Translations under genes and position numbers: made by a program
The notes under the pieces: generated by a model
Seen by the model: the letters and a program-made list of their open reading frames with translations, nothing else
The model's database searches: none
Told to the model about the DNA's origin: nothing
In this document: positions 11,686 to 21,575 of the stretch, piece after piece
Numbering within the stretch: the stretch's first letter is position 1
Layout: the number at the start of each line of letters is the position of its first letter
NCBI GenBank assembly: GCA_950295325.1
Contig: OX485804.1
Span: 24,306,001-24,370,000 of the forward strand
DNA: 64,000 nucleotides
Direction of reading: 5' to 3'
Source: Polytrichum commune
Lineage: Eukaryota > Streptophyta > Polytrichopsida > Polytrichales > Polytrichaceae

Positions 11686-13165
11686 TGAGACTGCACACGA
11701 CATAGTGTACTATCTCCAAAATTTCTAATGATCTTCTGCCTTGAACGATTGGGAATCTCAAATGTTGTGACTTTCCATGAACACAACTTGGACAAGATAT
11801 TAATTTATGTTGGAATCTTAGGTGAAATGAAATGAAATTGATTTGTAAGTCCGGGAAGTTGACAAGGCTAATTGGACTGAAGCACATCACGATGGTTTCA
11901 AACTAGTTAATTATCTTGAGTGGCGGATTAAGATAGAGGCTTCATAAGTCTAAGCCTTCAACCATAAAATGTATGAACATTAGCTATGGACGTTGTTCAC
12001 CAATGATGCGTACCATCCTATAATGCCAAACATTTATATTAGACTTTGCTTGAAATTTAAAGAACTTATCTATTTCTGATATTCCTCTTACAATCATTGT
12101 GTGCCTGCTACTTTTGCATCCAACTTGTATAGATTGATTTGTCTCCATCCTGTACAAATAACTTGATTAAGTGATAAATATCTTATGACACATTCATTTG
12201 ACTTGAATGTTATGTTGTATTTTAAGTCTGTCACTTTCTCGACATAAAGCAACTTAGTCTGGAAATCTAGCACACGAAAGACATCATTAATGCACGAAGT
12301 TTGTCTATTTGGTAATTGGAATGTGATAGATCCTTTTCCTATCACGCTACAATGAGTATTGTTTTCTAGATATACTTTCTCAGGTTCTATCGTCCTTGTG
12401 TATTGAACAAACCAATTTCTATTTGGACTTATGTGATGTGAAGCACATGAATCCAAATACTGGTTATCTTTTTCATCACTTGAATTGACAATAACGCAGC
12501 AATGAAAAGATATGGTGGTTCTTCACTCACTATATTCAACTTGTGACCACTTGGTTCTTCTCATATTTAGGATCTGTATGGTCTTTTACAATACGACTGT
12601 ATTGATTACAATTGAAACACTTCACTTGCTTCATGTTTTTATTGTAATTGGACTTTATTGAGTGGTGGTCCGGTTCTTTTATGAGTGTTTATACCTTTCC
12701 TGTGTTGAAAGTTAGACTTCTTTTTAGTCCAAAAAATACTTGATGATGAGTCATCATTTAAACTACAATCCGACTTTCTTCCTGATTCATGCTGTAATAA
12801 CTTTGACATTGCAATTGATAAAGTGATGCTAACAGTGTTGCTTATAAACAACAACTACAGTTTGATGGGATTGTAAATCACTTCCAAGAAATGTTTCAAG
12901 TTGTTCATCATCTTAAATTATAACACTAATGGCAACCACTTCATCAAGAAATGACATGAACATATGTTCATGTTCACTCATGCTCTTTTTTGTCATCTTC
13001 TTTTAATTTGATAAGTTTTCTTCTCAAATATGTTTTATTTGGGATTTTGCTCACTTGATAAATTGCTTGCAATTCTTCCCAGGCCTCTTTGGCCATTGCA
13101 ACCCTTATATTGTGATGAAGACCTATATATTTCACACTACTAACCAATATTGTAAGGGTGGACAT
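11686..13165 (-). pseudogene. Ty1/copia gag, protease and pre-integrase relic
   Basis: Read from 13165 downward: a gag part with AKEAWEELQAIYQVSKIPNK (the UBN2-like copia gag signature), a decayed CCHC knuckle near 12610 (CFNCNQYSRIVKDH, with two ligands altered), the protease start DSCASHHISPNRNW near 12450, and the GAG-pre-integrase motif LISCPSCVHGKSQH near 11790 followed by LEIVHYVVCSLRG. The copia order gag-PR-IN is kept. Stops and frameshifts break it. Element T1 separates it from the rest of the integrase at 9661. Confidence 0.85.
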
Positions 13166-13254
13166 GTTTTTATCCTCCCAATCAATGATACTCCCCGGCC
13201 TAGTTCCAATTTAAAGAGCAACGCTTATCCCTATAGGTGGTATTGGTCACCTGG

Positions 13255-13964
13255 GGAGTGGACTCTTCATTTAAAACCTAAATGACGTGTGTGGGTCACT
13301 ATGAAAAAAAATCCCTATATAAGGGGACTTTATGAAGAAAAACAAATGTATACATACTAATGGCAAGCTAGAAAATGGACTCATGTATTTATACTAAGCT
13401 TTTAAATTTCATGTGATAAATGCCTCCACTACATATACAAAATAAAAATCATGAATTAAATAGGCCTTTATTACTTATAAAATCCAATTTTACTTTCCAA
13501 TGAGAAAGTCATGGAACATTTTTCACATCAATAGCATGGAACTCAATGATTTCATCTAATATACAAGGACAAGAACACAATAACTTAACCACAATCCGAG
13601 GAGAAAAACTCAAGGGAGCCCATGAGTGCTCCAAGAGCTTTGAGTTTGTAAAACCTAAAATCCAAATGCAAACCCTGACATTAAGGAACAAGGTAGTCAT
13701 TGAGGACTATTGCCATATGACAATAATGGATGAAATTGCAAATTGAATGAAACTAACACATCTATTGTCAAAAATCTCTCTCAACCTTAGGGCCCCTTTT
13801 TGCACATTTACCTTTATTTCAAAAAAATTAATAGCCTTTCTAAATGTACACACTAGAAAACATAATACCTCTCCCTTATGTATACTATGTATGTAAATGC
13901 CTCAAGTAGTACACCTTCTTAGAGTCACATTAGTTTGTGCATTGTATGAAGAGTCCACCCCCCC
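13255..13964. mobile_element. TIR element T2
   Basis: Left end GGGGAGTGGACTCTTCAT, right end ATGAAGAGTCCACCCC. The interior aligns with T1 without its nested LTR, so this copy shows the uninterrupted form of about 0.7 kb. It lies just upstream of the copia gag relic. A third left terminus of the family is at 58935. Confidence 0.7.
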
Positions 13965-14999
13965 CTTGGGACTAGTCTAGGTTCATTTCCATCCACAAAG
14001 GACCATAGGTTCTCCCTCCTAAGAGTGAAAGTCATATGAGTTCTCGATGTTCAATATTTCTCCTCATCTAGTTTATGAACATAACGTAATAATTCATAGG
14101 GAGTGACTGGAAGACTCATTGTCATTTACTTGACATGAGAAGAATGAAGCTTTTGCATCATGCAATCTACAAATTAATGAAAGACTCTAAGCTTTTCTTT
14201 TTTGGAATCAATTCAAGCCCAAACATTCTCTTTGATTGTGACCATGATAATGACTTTGCTATTCTAATTGACATGTCACAAGACTTCTTCATCTCAACTC
14301 ATCGCTCTATACCATTTAAGAACTTGGAAAGAAACACACAAATACTTGTAAAAGAGAATGAGATATCATTGTATTTCTTGTTCAAGAGTTTATACATTGT
14401 TCATGTTACAAGGCCATGGCTAGTCTTATACAAGGTGAAGAGCCATGAACAGTAGAGCGTTACCCTATTTCGTGAATAGTTACCCTCTTTCGTATCACAT
14501 ACCCTTTAGCTACTTGAATAGTTACTATGATAAACTTTTCTATTAATGAATGCCTAGCAAACTACTTTCATCCGAATTCCCTATTTTAACAGTTTTAAGG
14601 CATCAATTATTCACGGTACCTAGGATCATTCTTAATGGAATGCTAACCAGGAACCGAAGAAATTCTTGAACTTAGATGTGACTCTGACATGAAAAGAACT
14701 GAGGGGAAAACAGCATGAGAATGTATTGTCCCTTCGAGACAATTTGTATTGTGTGAGGCTATTTACAAGGAAGTGTTTTTCAGGGTGTTACCAAAATTCC
14801 AACAAGCAGTGAACAAGTATTCCTCGACTTACATTATGAAACATGCACCAAATTGCAATGATTATGACTTGAACAACCATCGTGAAAGCTATGGATATGG
14901 ATTTTGATTATATATTGAGGGAAATACCAAAGATAAAAAGAGGTCTGCTCCAGTGTAAAGGGTAGTGCAATACAGTTACTTGTGAAGTCCCCCAGAAGA
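13965..14999. other. intergenic, nothing recognised
   Basis: One open frame of about 100 codons (14135-14455, plus) has no recognisable features. No repeat copy elsewhere in the window was noticed. Confidence 0.35.
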
Positions 15000-15360
15000 G
15001 GGCTGAAAGCATGGGTTTGATCCTTCTTTGAAAAAACTTTCTATTAAGAGCTAGTTAGTTGGTTGTAAATTGGAGTCTATTTTGAAAGTTGGGTGAAACT
15101 CTGGGATATTCTCTTTTTACTTCTCATATTTTGAGAAATTTTTATAAAATAGGGTGTGTGCATGGGACTCGATGTCCTAAATCATGGATTGGCCTGTGCA
15201 AGGCTAAGCTTGGCCCACCCATTCTAGTAGGATAACCTAGAAAGTGCTAAGCACTAAGAAATCTTGGGTGACTTTGTGTGAATTCTCATAGACTCATGGT
15301 TGGGACTAAATCCATGGTTTCATCTGCTTTAGTTCTACAAATAACTCTAATAGCTCCCAA
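15000..15360 (+). repeat. dispersed repeat R3, copy 1
   Basis: It matches 39730-40075 in the same orientation. Shared landmarks are 'tttgatccttctttga', 'gtgcatgggac', 'aagcttggcccacc' and 'gactttgtgt'. The second copy has an extra stretch of some 35 bases in the middle. Noncoding. Confidence 0.65.
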
Positions 15361-16390
15361 ATATGCTTAGGAAGCTACCGGACGACTAGCACTCTGAAGA
15401 GATTAGGTTGATATGAAAAGGTTCATGGACCTTGTATTAAATCTTACACTAATAAGAACATATGCGCTCTAACCTCCGTAATGTCATGCATGTGGCAACC
15501 AAAGTGCACATGATATTAAGGAATTCTACAATGTTAACCGATGGATGCATGATAAAGGAGAATTAGTGTGTTGGGTGACATTATGGAATGACATGAAGTG
15601 CAACATCGCAATGCTAAAATTGATGATTTCATACATGGGACACAAATAATCTCCCAAAGTTGTACACATACGCAAAGCTTCAAACTTTATAGGATATGTT
15701 TGCTCAAATTTTCATAGCATTATGTACAAAACACTGGAATAAGTACAAGTACAAAAGATACTTGTACATATAAATGATGTCCAAAAAAAATAGTCACTAT
15801 TAACCATGCAACATAAAACTCTTGATATCAGACTTTTTAGTAACAGTTATATGAGCAACACACATTCTAGACAAGTTGTCACAGATGCGCTCCACTTGCA
15901 ACAACTCATAACAAAGAAAAACTTTCTGAACCTTCACCTACAATGAAATCCAATAATTGTCATCATATTGCACGCATTTGTACATGACTCTAGAGACATA
16001 TCAGAAACTGTAGCTCTGGAATGCAACACACTGAATCTATTTGAAATCTTCAAAGTCAATAAAAATCAAGAATGAGATACATCAAGCACACACAGGAATT
16101 AAACTGATATACAGAAGACAACTGATACTACATATGATGTATCAAAAGTTTACTGATATTCTTATTACAGGAGCAAAGGCTCAATGTACAAAATTAAGTT
16201 CACTCTGCGAACTGCGGATTGCGGGACTCACCGCCATTCTTTACACTACCAAGCTCTTGGTCACTACCTGTCCAACTCCTAAATCTCGCAACTGATAGGA
16301 AGTGGTCTTTATCGATTTGGTCCAACTCCACAATCCAATTTCACAAAATTGATGCAAAACATATTTGCAACTGGTGGTCCAAGTTGAGAT
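15361..16390. other. intergenic, nothing recognised
   Basis: I see no gene. The right end leads into the decayed heat-shock gene, so part may be its old 3' flank. Confidence 0.3.
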
Positions 16391-16398
16391 ATCCAACT

Positions 16399-16690
16399 TT
16401 AAGACTTCTCAATCTGGTGGACGTTTGGCTTTGGCTTTGGCTTATCCAATTTCAGGATTGTGACTGTCAGCTCTCCATCCTGCACCTGTGCTTTCTCCTC
16501 ATCCAACTTTGTGTTCTCAAGCAAACGGAAATGCATCAAGACCCTGTCCTGGGACTGCTCCATGTGATGCCAAGTGTAGCTTTTTTGCACATCCTCTTTC
16601 TTACTCTCACCACTGGTCTCCAGTGTGGAAGAGAAAGATGGCTGGAGCTGTTCTCGCATTTATGTCAAAACCCGTGATATTTAAGAGGGA
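16399..16690 (-). pseudogene. HSP20 (class I small heat-shock protein) fragment
   Basis: Small heat-shock proteins bind unfolding proteins through an alpha-crystallin domain. The minus-strand frame gives SGESKKEDVQKSYTWHHMEQ, then RVLMHFRLLENTKLDEEKAQ, then VQDGELTVTILKLDKPKPK and a terminal VHQIEKS stop. This matches the second half of a plant class I ACD: SGERKKE, WHRxERSSG.F.RRFRLPENAK, the GVLTV core motif (here GELTV) and a Lys/Pro tail. The N-terminal arm and first half of the domain are missing or unreadable upstream of about 16690, and no start codon fits. I read it as a truncated nuclear pseudogene. Identity is firm from motif order, activity unlikely. Confidence 0.75.
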
Positions 16691-16699
16691 AATGCGACA

Positions 16700-18344
16700 A
16701 CAAGGCGTGACATTTGAAATGAGAACATTTGTTCCTTAGGGTTCAAGATATTATATTGAGAGAAGGAGTGACGTTAAGGAGGTTGATGTTACGGAGGATA
16801 GAATGCACAACACTTGATTTTAGTACAACAATTGTCAGTTTAGGTAACCAAGCACCCCTTATTTACGACTTTACACATAATTTGTAATTTGCGTTGCACT
16901 TAATTTGGTATCCAAGACAGCATGCAATGGTGGACATCAAACATCCCCCAACAAGGTCGGGGAGGGGGCGTCATAGTCAATATTTTATTGCAGGGTTGCA
17001 GCTCCTTGGGGTTTCTTCCTCCTCTCGCTCGTGTCATGATTGTACCCCAAGAGATTCAGACTGAAATCTACCAAGAAATGGAACTGTATTTTAGTCTGAA
17101 AGATTTTCCCTCACAATCTGAAAGTTGTCACCTTGTAAATTTCCAAATTAATGGTCCATCTCTTTTCCACAAGTGATCAACATATGCAGCACCATACTGT
17201 TAATCATGTGCACAAAAATAACAGTATGTTCAAATCTTGAATCTGTTTTGACGTTGTTAGTCCAGATAGAGAAGGTTATTTTGCACATTGAGCAGGTCAT
17301 TCTGTAAACTCACCCTTCTACTTTGAGCAGATCATTTTGGACAACATTGTGTTTATTCCATCGAAACAATTTAAGTTCCTTGTGTACATACCGAAGATTA
17401 TGAAGTCTACAGCCTGAGCAACTGGTCATGAGTAGTGTACATGATAAATTGGTGAACAATAAACTCCCAAAGGGATATTTTATGAAGTATTCATCCATGA
17501 TTATAGGCAATGCATATGGACCAAAACTTGAATTCCAAGTTCCAGATCTCTTTGCACCTATTTGGTTAGGATTTTCATACATTGATGAAGGAAGACGATC
17601 CACCTTATCAACAACACATGCTACTTTGGCATCCTCCTTTGACAGTGATTGACTTGTTGTCTGCACAACAACTCACACTCCTCTGAGTTGACGAGAAGCT
17701 TCCCATTGCGGTCTATCCCCATGGAAACTTCTTGGTATGTTGCGTTTGAATTGATGTGCACATATTACATGGAATTTTATCCACCACCTTTTGAAGAATC
17801 ACAAGCCTACAATAGGAACTTTGCATATATATTCCAAATGGACAATGGTTCATTATATACAAGTGAGCCCCACCATGAGCTTGACTAAGTAACCTAGAAG
17901 ATGGTTCCTTACTAAATGCCCACATAGGGTGAGCGGCTAACATGAATGATCTTACTAGATTCTCTTATGTGACTATTGACTGTCAGAAACAGTGAAGACT
18001 CTGCCATGTATATTGAGGTTTCTACACCTCCTCTTGTTCGTGACGCTTTCAATTTTGAATTAGTGGTCATGGCAAGGGTAGAAATAGAATCAATTTGAAC
18101 CTTGAGTGAGCAGGCTTAGAGGTTGTCATTTTGGCAAACCTTTTTGATAGCACTATGGAGCTTCTACTTATTTCTCTGTAAGTTGAGCAACTATGTCCTA
18201 GTTGTTGTGGGTAGGTGGTTCGTTTCAACACTTGAGAGTGATGGAGATTTGGTGAGTTGTGGAAGTTCTTCAGTCGACCCTTGCAGCTCAACATGAAGTA
18301 GTCCAAATTTCTGCAGTCTATAGGAGGAACGTTACCACTGTGTT
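16700..18344. other. intergenic, nothing recognised
   Basis: Frames of about 75-118 codons occur on both strands (for example 17310-17666 minus, 17649-17888 plus) and overlap each other; none shows a family motif. The right end should hold the 3' LTR of the copia relic that starts at 18345 on the minus strand, but I could not define its borders. Confidence 0.35.
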
Positions 18345-18742
18345 CTTATGAATAAATTAATCTTGTGATCCATTCCAAACCGAGTTGAGCTCTCAACCTC
18401 TCGAATGTTACTCTACCCAATAGCTTAGTCAGAATGTCGGCCAATTGGTCTCTAGTAGAAACATACTTTGGAGTAATTTGAGCTGATTCCACAATTTCTT
18501 GAATGAAGTGGCGTTAGACATCCACATGTCTTGTCCGAGAAAGAAAAACTAGGTTGTGAACTAAATTTAAACTTCCTTGATTATCCCCAAAAATCATTGT
18601 TGGAGTTGTGCCTTGGAGCACTTGATTTTCTTGGAGTAGTTTGCGCAACCATATGGCCTCCTTTGTTCCTTCTATGAGTGCCATGTATTCAACTTTGGTT
18701 GAAGAAAGTGATAGTTTGGTTCTTGCTATTCCAAGTAATGGG
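18345..18742 (-). pseudogene. Ty1/copia RNase H C-terminal relic
   Basis: The minus strand reads PITWNSKNQT, then (after a one-base shift) KLSLSSTKVEYMALIEGTKE, AIWLRKLLQE, a FGDNQGSLNL stretch, HVDV and QLADILTKLLGRVTFERLRA. These are the standard copia RNase H and pol-end motifs (SSTEAEYMAL, DNQSA, RTKHIDVRYHFIRE, ADILTK). It is the downstream continuation of the copia relic at 36588-37811. The 17.8-kb element A sits exactly between the two halves. Confidence 0.9.
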
Positions 18743-18746
18743 TATT
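18743..18746. other. target-site duplication TATT, left of element A
   Basis: TATT occurs here and again at 36575-36578, directly outside the two inverted termini. With one copy removed the copia frame runs LGEIPITW across the join, the expected LGxxPITW of RNase H, which supports 4 bp rather than 3. Confidence 0.8.
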
Positions 18747-18791
18747 AACACTATATTCGGTATTTGGAGACTTTTTGTTGATTATGAGACT
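18747..18791 (+). repeat. left terminal inverted repeat of element A
   Basis: It reads AACACTATATTCGGTATTTG, then GAGACTTTTTG and later GAGACT. The right end, inverted, reads AACACTATATTCGTTAATCG then GAGACTTTTGAAAGTCTC. The first 13 bases are identical and GGAGACTTT is shared. Confidence 0.85.
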
Positions 18792-19135
18792 ATATAAGGA
18801 TGCACATTTCAAAAATGGACCAGTAATGACGACTAAAAATCCCATATGTATAATGGTATGCTACTATTATTATACATAAAGGCATGGAAGTGAACAAAAA
18901 TGTGAGGCATACATGAAAATAGTTGCGTATGAAATGACAACTCGTTATGAATGGAAGGGAAGATGCGAAGAATGAATGGAAGTTGAATGAATTAATTGGG
19001 ATAGAAATACAATTATAATGGAAATACCATCAATGTCTTGAGTAACTTGGAATAGCATAGAAAGTAAGCACTTAAATATGTTCTACACCTAAGCCCATTT
19101 AGGGAGTCCGTCCCACTAGTACGCTTCTAGTCACA
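18792..19135. other. subterminal region of element A
   Basis: Noncoding, AT-rich. It lies between the left terminus and the last minus-strand frame and probably contains that gene's 3' untranslated region and polyadenylation site. No palindrome copy is present. Confidence 0.45.
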
Positions 19136-20116
19136 CTAGTCCGACCCACTATTTTTTTTTGCGGCTAAGTCCTTTTTTTTGGCGGCCTCCATGGCTTTAA
19201 AAATCTCAGGCCCACGACTGTATCCTTGTGTGTTGCTTGGAAAGGAATATGTGTCGTTCTTGCATGTTTCAGGACGCGCTCCCGAATTGTACGAGGTGGT
19301 ATTATAAGTAGAATACGAGGGCGTTTGCGAAAGGGAACGTCTTGCGCTTCTCCGGAGGGCCAGAGAACGATCGCACTCGGAAGATGCGGCCTTGAGGACG
19401 TGCCTTGGCAATGACGAAGTCGAGGAGGGTTGGCCACCAAGCGAGCGGGGAGCCACCTGCCAAAAACGCCATAGGAAGATAACAATAAGAACGGAGTGGG
19501 GAAAATGAGGAAGGGCGGTTTGGGATGGGCGCTCGTAAACCTCTTGGCACGCGCAGACAAAGAGGAAAGCAATGGTGAATATGGGTTTAAGGACAAAGAA
19601 GGGCACCTTGGATTTGGTGACATGGATCCCGGGGACGATGGGGGTGTCGAGGAGAGCATACGAATCTGGTTGAATTGCGGCATTGTTCAGTAATGTGGGG
19701 GAAGCATGGCAAGGAGGGCCAACGACCGGGGATGGGTTTGCAGGAGGAGGAACGGGGACAACGGGGGAGGGGTCGCACCGGGTTGCTTCCAGGTGGAGAC
19801 GTCGGCTCGGCCCACGACGAGCGACGGCGTCGTCCCTCGAGGGCGACACATGCCCCAAACGAACGAGCGTCCGCTTCTCCTTGGAGAGGGGGGAGGGCGA
19901 CGGGGCGAATGCCTGGGGGACAACCCTAGGGGGCGGGTTGTTGACAACACCGTCGTCGACGTCCCGGGAGTAATCCACGGCCGAGGCCACGTCGACCGCC
20001 GAGAAGTGGTAGAGTGAGGGGATCACGGAATACGTCACGCCGTGGGAAGAGGAGCCTGGGGACGAGGGGGGACGGGAAAGGCCGTCGAGGACGGGGGCGT
20101 CACATATGGGGGCAAA
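19136..20116 (-). CDS. element A downstream exon or small gene, unknown function
   Basis: A minus-strand frame opens just after a pyrimidine-rich tract ending in CATAG (acceptor at 20117-20118) and runs from FAPICDAPVLDG to a stop at 19136. The N-terminal part is Pro/Ser/Arg-rich and probably disordered. Two hydrophobic stretches lie in the middle (PIFTIAFLFVCACQ and VLIVIFLWRFW), which could be membrane segments. The end is Ser/Tyr-rich, then Lys/Ala-rich (KKKDLAAKKNSGSD). A possible donor (GTATGT) lies after the phosphatase stop at 20218, so this may be a further exon used when that stop is absent, or a separate gene whose first exon I cannot find. No family recognised. Antisense frames here are GC-driven shadows. 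Confidence 0.4.
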   Translation of the reverse strand, partial: FAPICDAPVLDGLSRPPSSPGSSSHGVTYSVIPSLYHFSAVDVASAVDYSRDVDDGVVNNPPPRVVPQAFAPSPSPLSKEKRTLVRLGHVSPSRDDAVARRGPSRRLHLEATRCDPSPVVPVPPPANPSPVVGPPCHASPTLLNNAAIQPDSYALLDTPIVPGIHVTKSKVPFFVLKPIFTIAFLFVCACQEVYERPSQTALPHFPHSVLIVIFLWRFWQVAPRSLGGQPSSTSSLPRHVLKAASSECDRSLALRRSARRSLSQTPSYSTYNTTSYNSGARPETCKNDTYSFPSNTQGYSRGPEIFKAMEAAKKKDLAAKKNSGSD

Positions 20117-20217
20117 CTATGGGGAACAACAACAACACAGACAACAAAGACATCCAAAAACGGATGAAGCGTTAGATATGTGAACCAAATGATAACACGC
20201 ACATACATGAAGATATT

Positions 20218-20984
20218 TCAAATGAGTTTATTAAATTTCGCGAGCCTCATGATGCTCTTGTATACATTATCGCGGGGGCTTAGTCCCGCATTGCCGATGG
20301 GGTTGGACCTAACAAAAAAGGGGATGCTACCGGCGTGGAGCACAAGCCTTCTAAGGTACGGCGCTAGCGTATCGACCAAAAATGTGTCCTTCCTATCGCC
20401 GGTCCACGTGTCGGGAAAGATGACGTTGCCCGGGGGGTTCAAAACGCTCTTGGCGGGGCTGTCGTCGACCAGGAGGGTGTTCTCCGGAGTAGCCACCACC
20501 CGTGGGGGGTCCCCTGAAGCCGGGGGACGCCGCGCCAAAGTCTGGACCTGAGGACCTTGAGGAACTGTTGTCCTCTGCCTCGGCCGCCGAACTTGGGAAC
20601 CGGTAGACCCTTTTCGTCGAGTAGTTCATCGCAGTCCTCTTGCCCGAGGACAAGGCAAGGGCTCGGGAGATCACGGAATAGGAAGTCGACGATGGGTTCC
20701 GTGTTCTCCATGACCATGGAGCTCCACACAATGACGTGGGCGAACTCGACCACCTCGCGAAGGAAGTCGCGCAAGCCGGGACAGGCGCGGACAACCTTGC
20801 GGTTTATTAAGGTGTCAAGCTCGCCGTCATAGTCCCTTTCGTCGGGGTGACGGAAGGGACGCGTGGGGACCCTCGGGATGTGTTCGGTGTGACACAACAC
20901 CCCGTTGAGGTCAAACACGATGAACGGCTTGTTTCGGGTCTGAGGTCCACTGGTGGAGGGGTTGCGACCTATCTCCGGGGGGTC
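20218..20984 (-). CDS. element A, exon 4: FCP1/NIF-type HAD phosphatase domain (frameshifted)
   Basis: After an acceptor (TCACAG) the exon reads KPFIVFDLNGVLCHTEH (HAD motif I, in the DLNG form with Asn where classic DxDGT has the second Asp), VIVWSSMVMENTEP (motif II), GQQFLKVLRSRLW, and after a frame change near 20520-20550 ENTLLVDDSPAKSVLNPPGN (motif IV, DDSP) and FPDTWTGDRKDTFL with YLRRL, ending at a TGA (20218-20220). This is the full NIF/FCP1 homology domain, known in other proteins to dephosphorylate the CTD of RNA polymerase II. The DLNG form is known among plant relatives, so catalysis is uncertain. The join to exon 3 is in phase (DDE then DPPEIGR). The frame change suggests a decayed copy or an unrecognised small intron. 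Confidence 0.75.
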
Positions 20985-21575
20985 CTGTGATTAACAATTC
21001 GACTAGTTTAATGCTATGATCCAATAAAGAATTTAGCAAACATGAAGATGCAGTATGGAAAAAGACGAAGGGCGAGAACAAGGGTACATTTGCGAACAAT
21101 CGTTCGTGAAAGGCCAGCAGTGACCATGCGCACCATTCACGAACGTTCATTTGTGAATGAACCCTATAGTGCATTTACGAACGGGCGTTCGTGAAGGAGA
21201 TGGTCGCGGGGTGGCATCCTTTTACGAGCGTCCGTTCGTGAACGAGGCAGAATTGCACAACAGATTTGAACCCGCATGAACATACACAAAACAACCAATG
21301 CGAGATGACGCGATTCGATGCAAAAAAATGTTTCATTTATATGAATTCCGTGAAAATTTACAGTTTGTCTCAGATGATAATCTATCGTACAGGTTCCTAG
21401 GGCAACAGGATGCCGTGTCCTACAAAACTGGTCAACCTAAGGAAGCACGCAAAAATGGGCTATCGGAGGTCTCGGATGCTGATGTATATAACGCGCCAAA
21501 AATACAACGCATGTGGTTAGAGATGTTACGAACGCGCGTTCGTAAATGCATGCGGTAGTCTCAAAGATGAGTTAC
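20985..21575 (-). other. intron 3 of the long gene, with five palindromes
   Basis: Donor GAG/GTAACT and acceptor TCACAG/GAC preserve phase. Palindrome copies start near 21089, 21134, 21174, 21220 and 21526; most have one or two mismatches, the last is perfect with centre CG. Confidence 0.7.

Noticed and set aside
13259-13957. T1 and T2 as the two LTRs of the copia relic
   Set aside because: T1 lies between the pre-integrase and integrase parts, not at an end, and both have long inverted rather than simple TG..CA borders (GGGGGTGGACTCTT).
16219-16677. 152-codon plus-strand frame
   Set aside because: It is antisense to the HSP20 fragment, whose motif order is clear.
18744-18746. 3-bp TTA target duplication for element A
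   Set aside because: Possible if the terminus is ACACT, but the 4-bp TATT reading includes the first A shared by both ends and gives the normal LGxxPITW spacing in copia.
19675-20017. Several plus-strand frames of 84-103 codons
   Set aside because: They overlap one another antisense to the 19136-20116 frame and are Arg/Gly-rich, as expected from GC-rich shadow frames.
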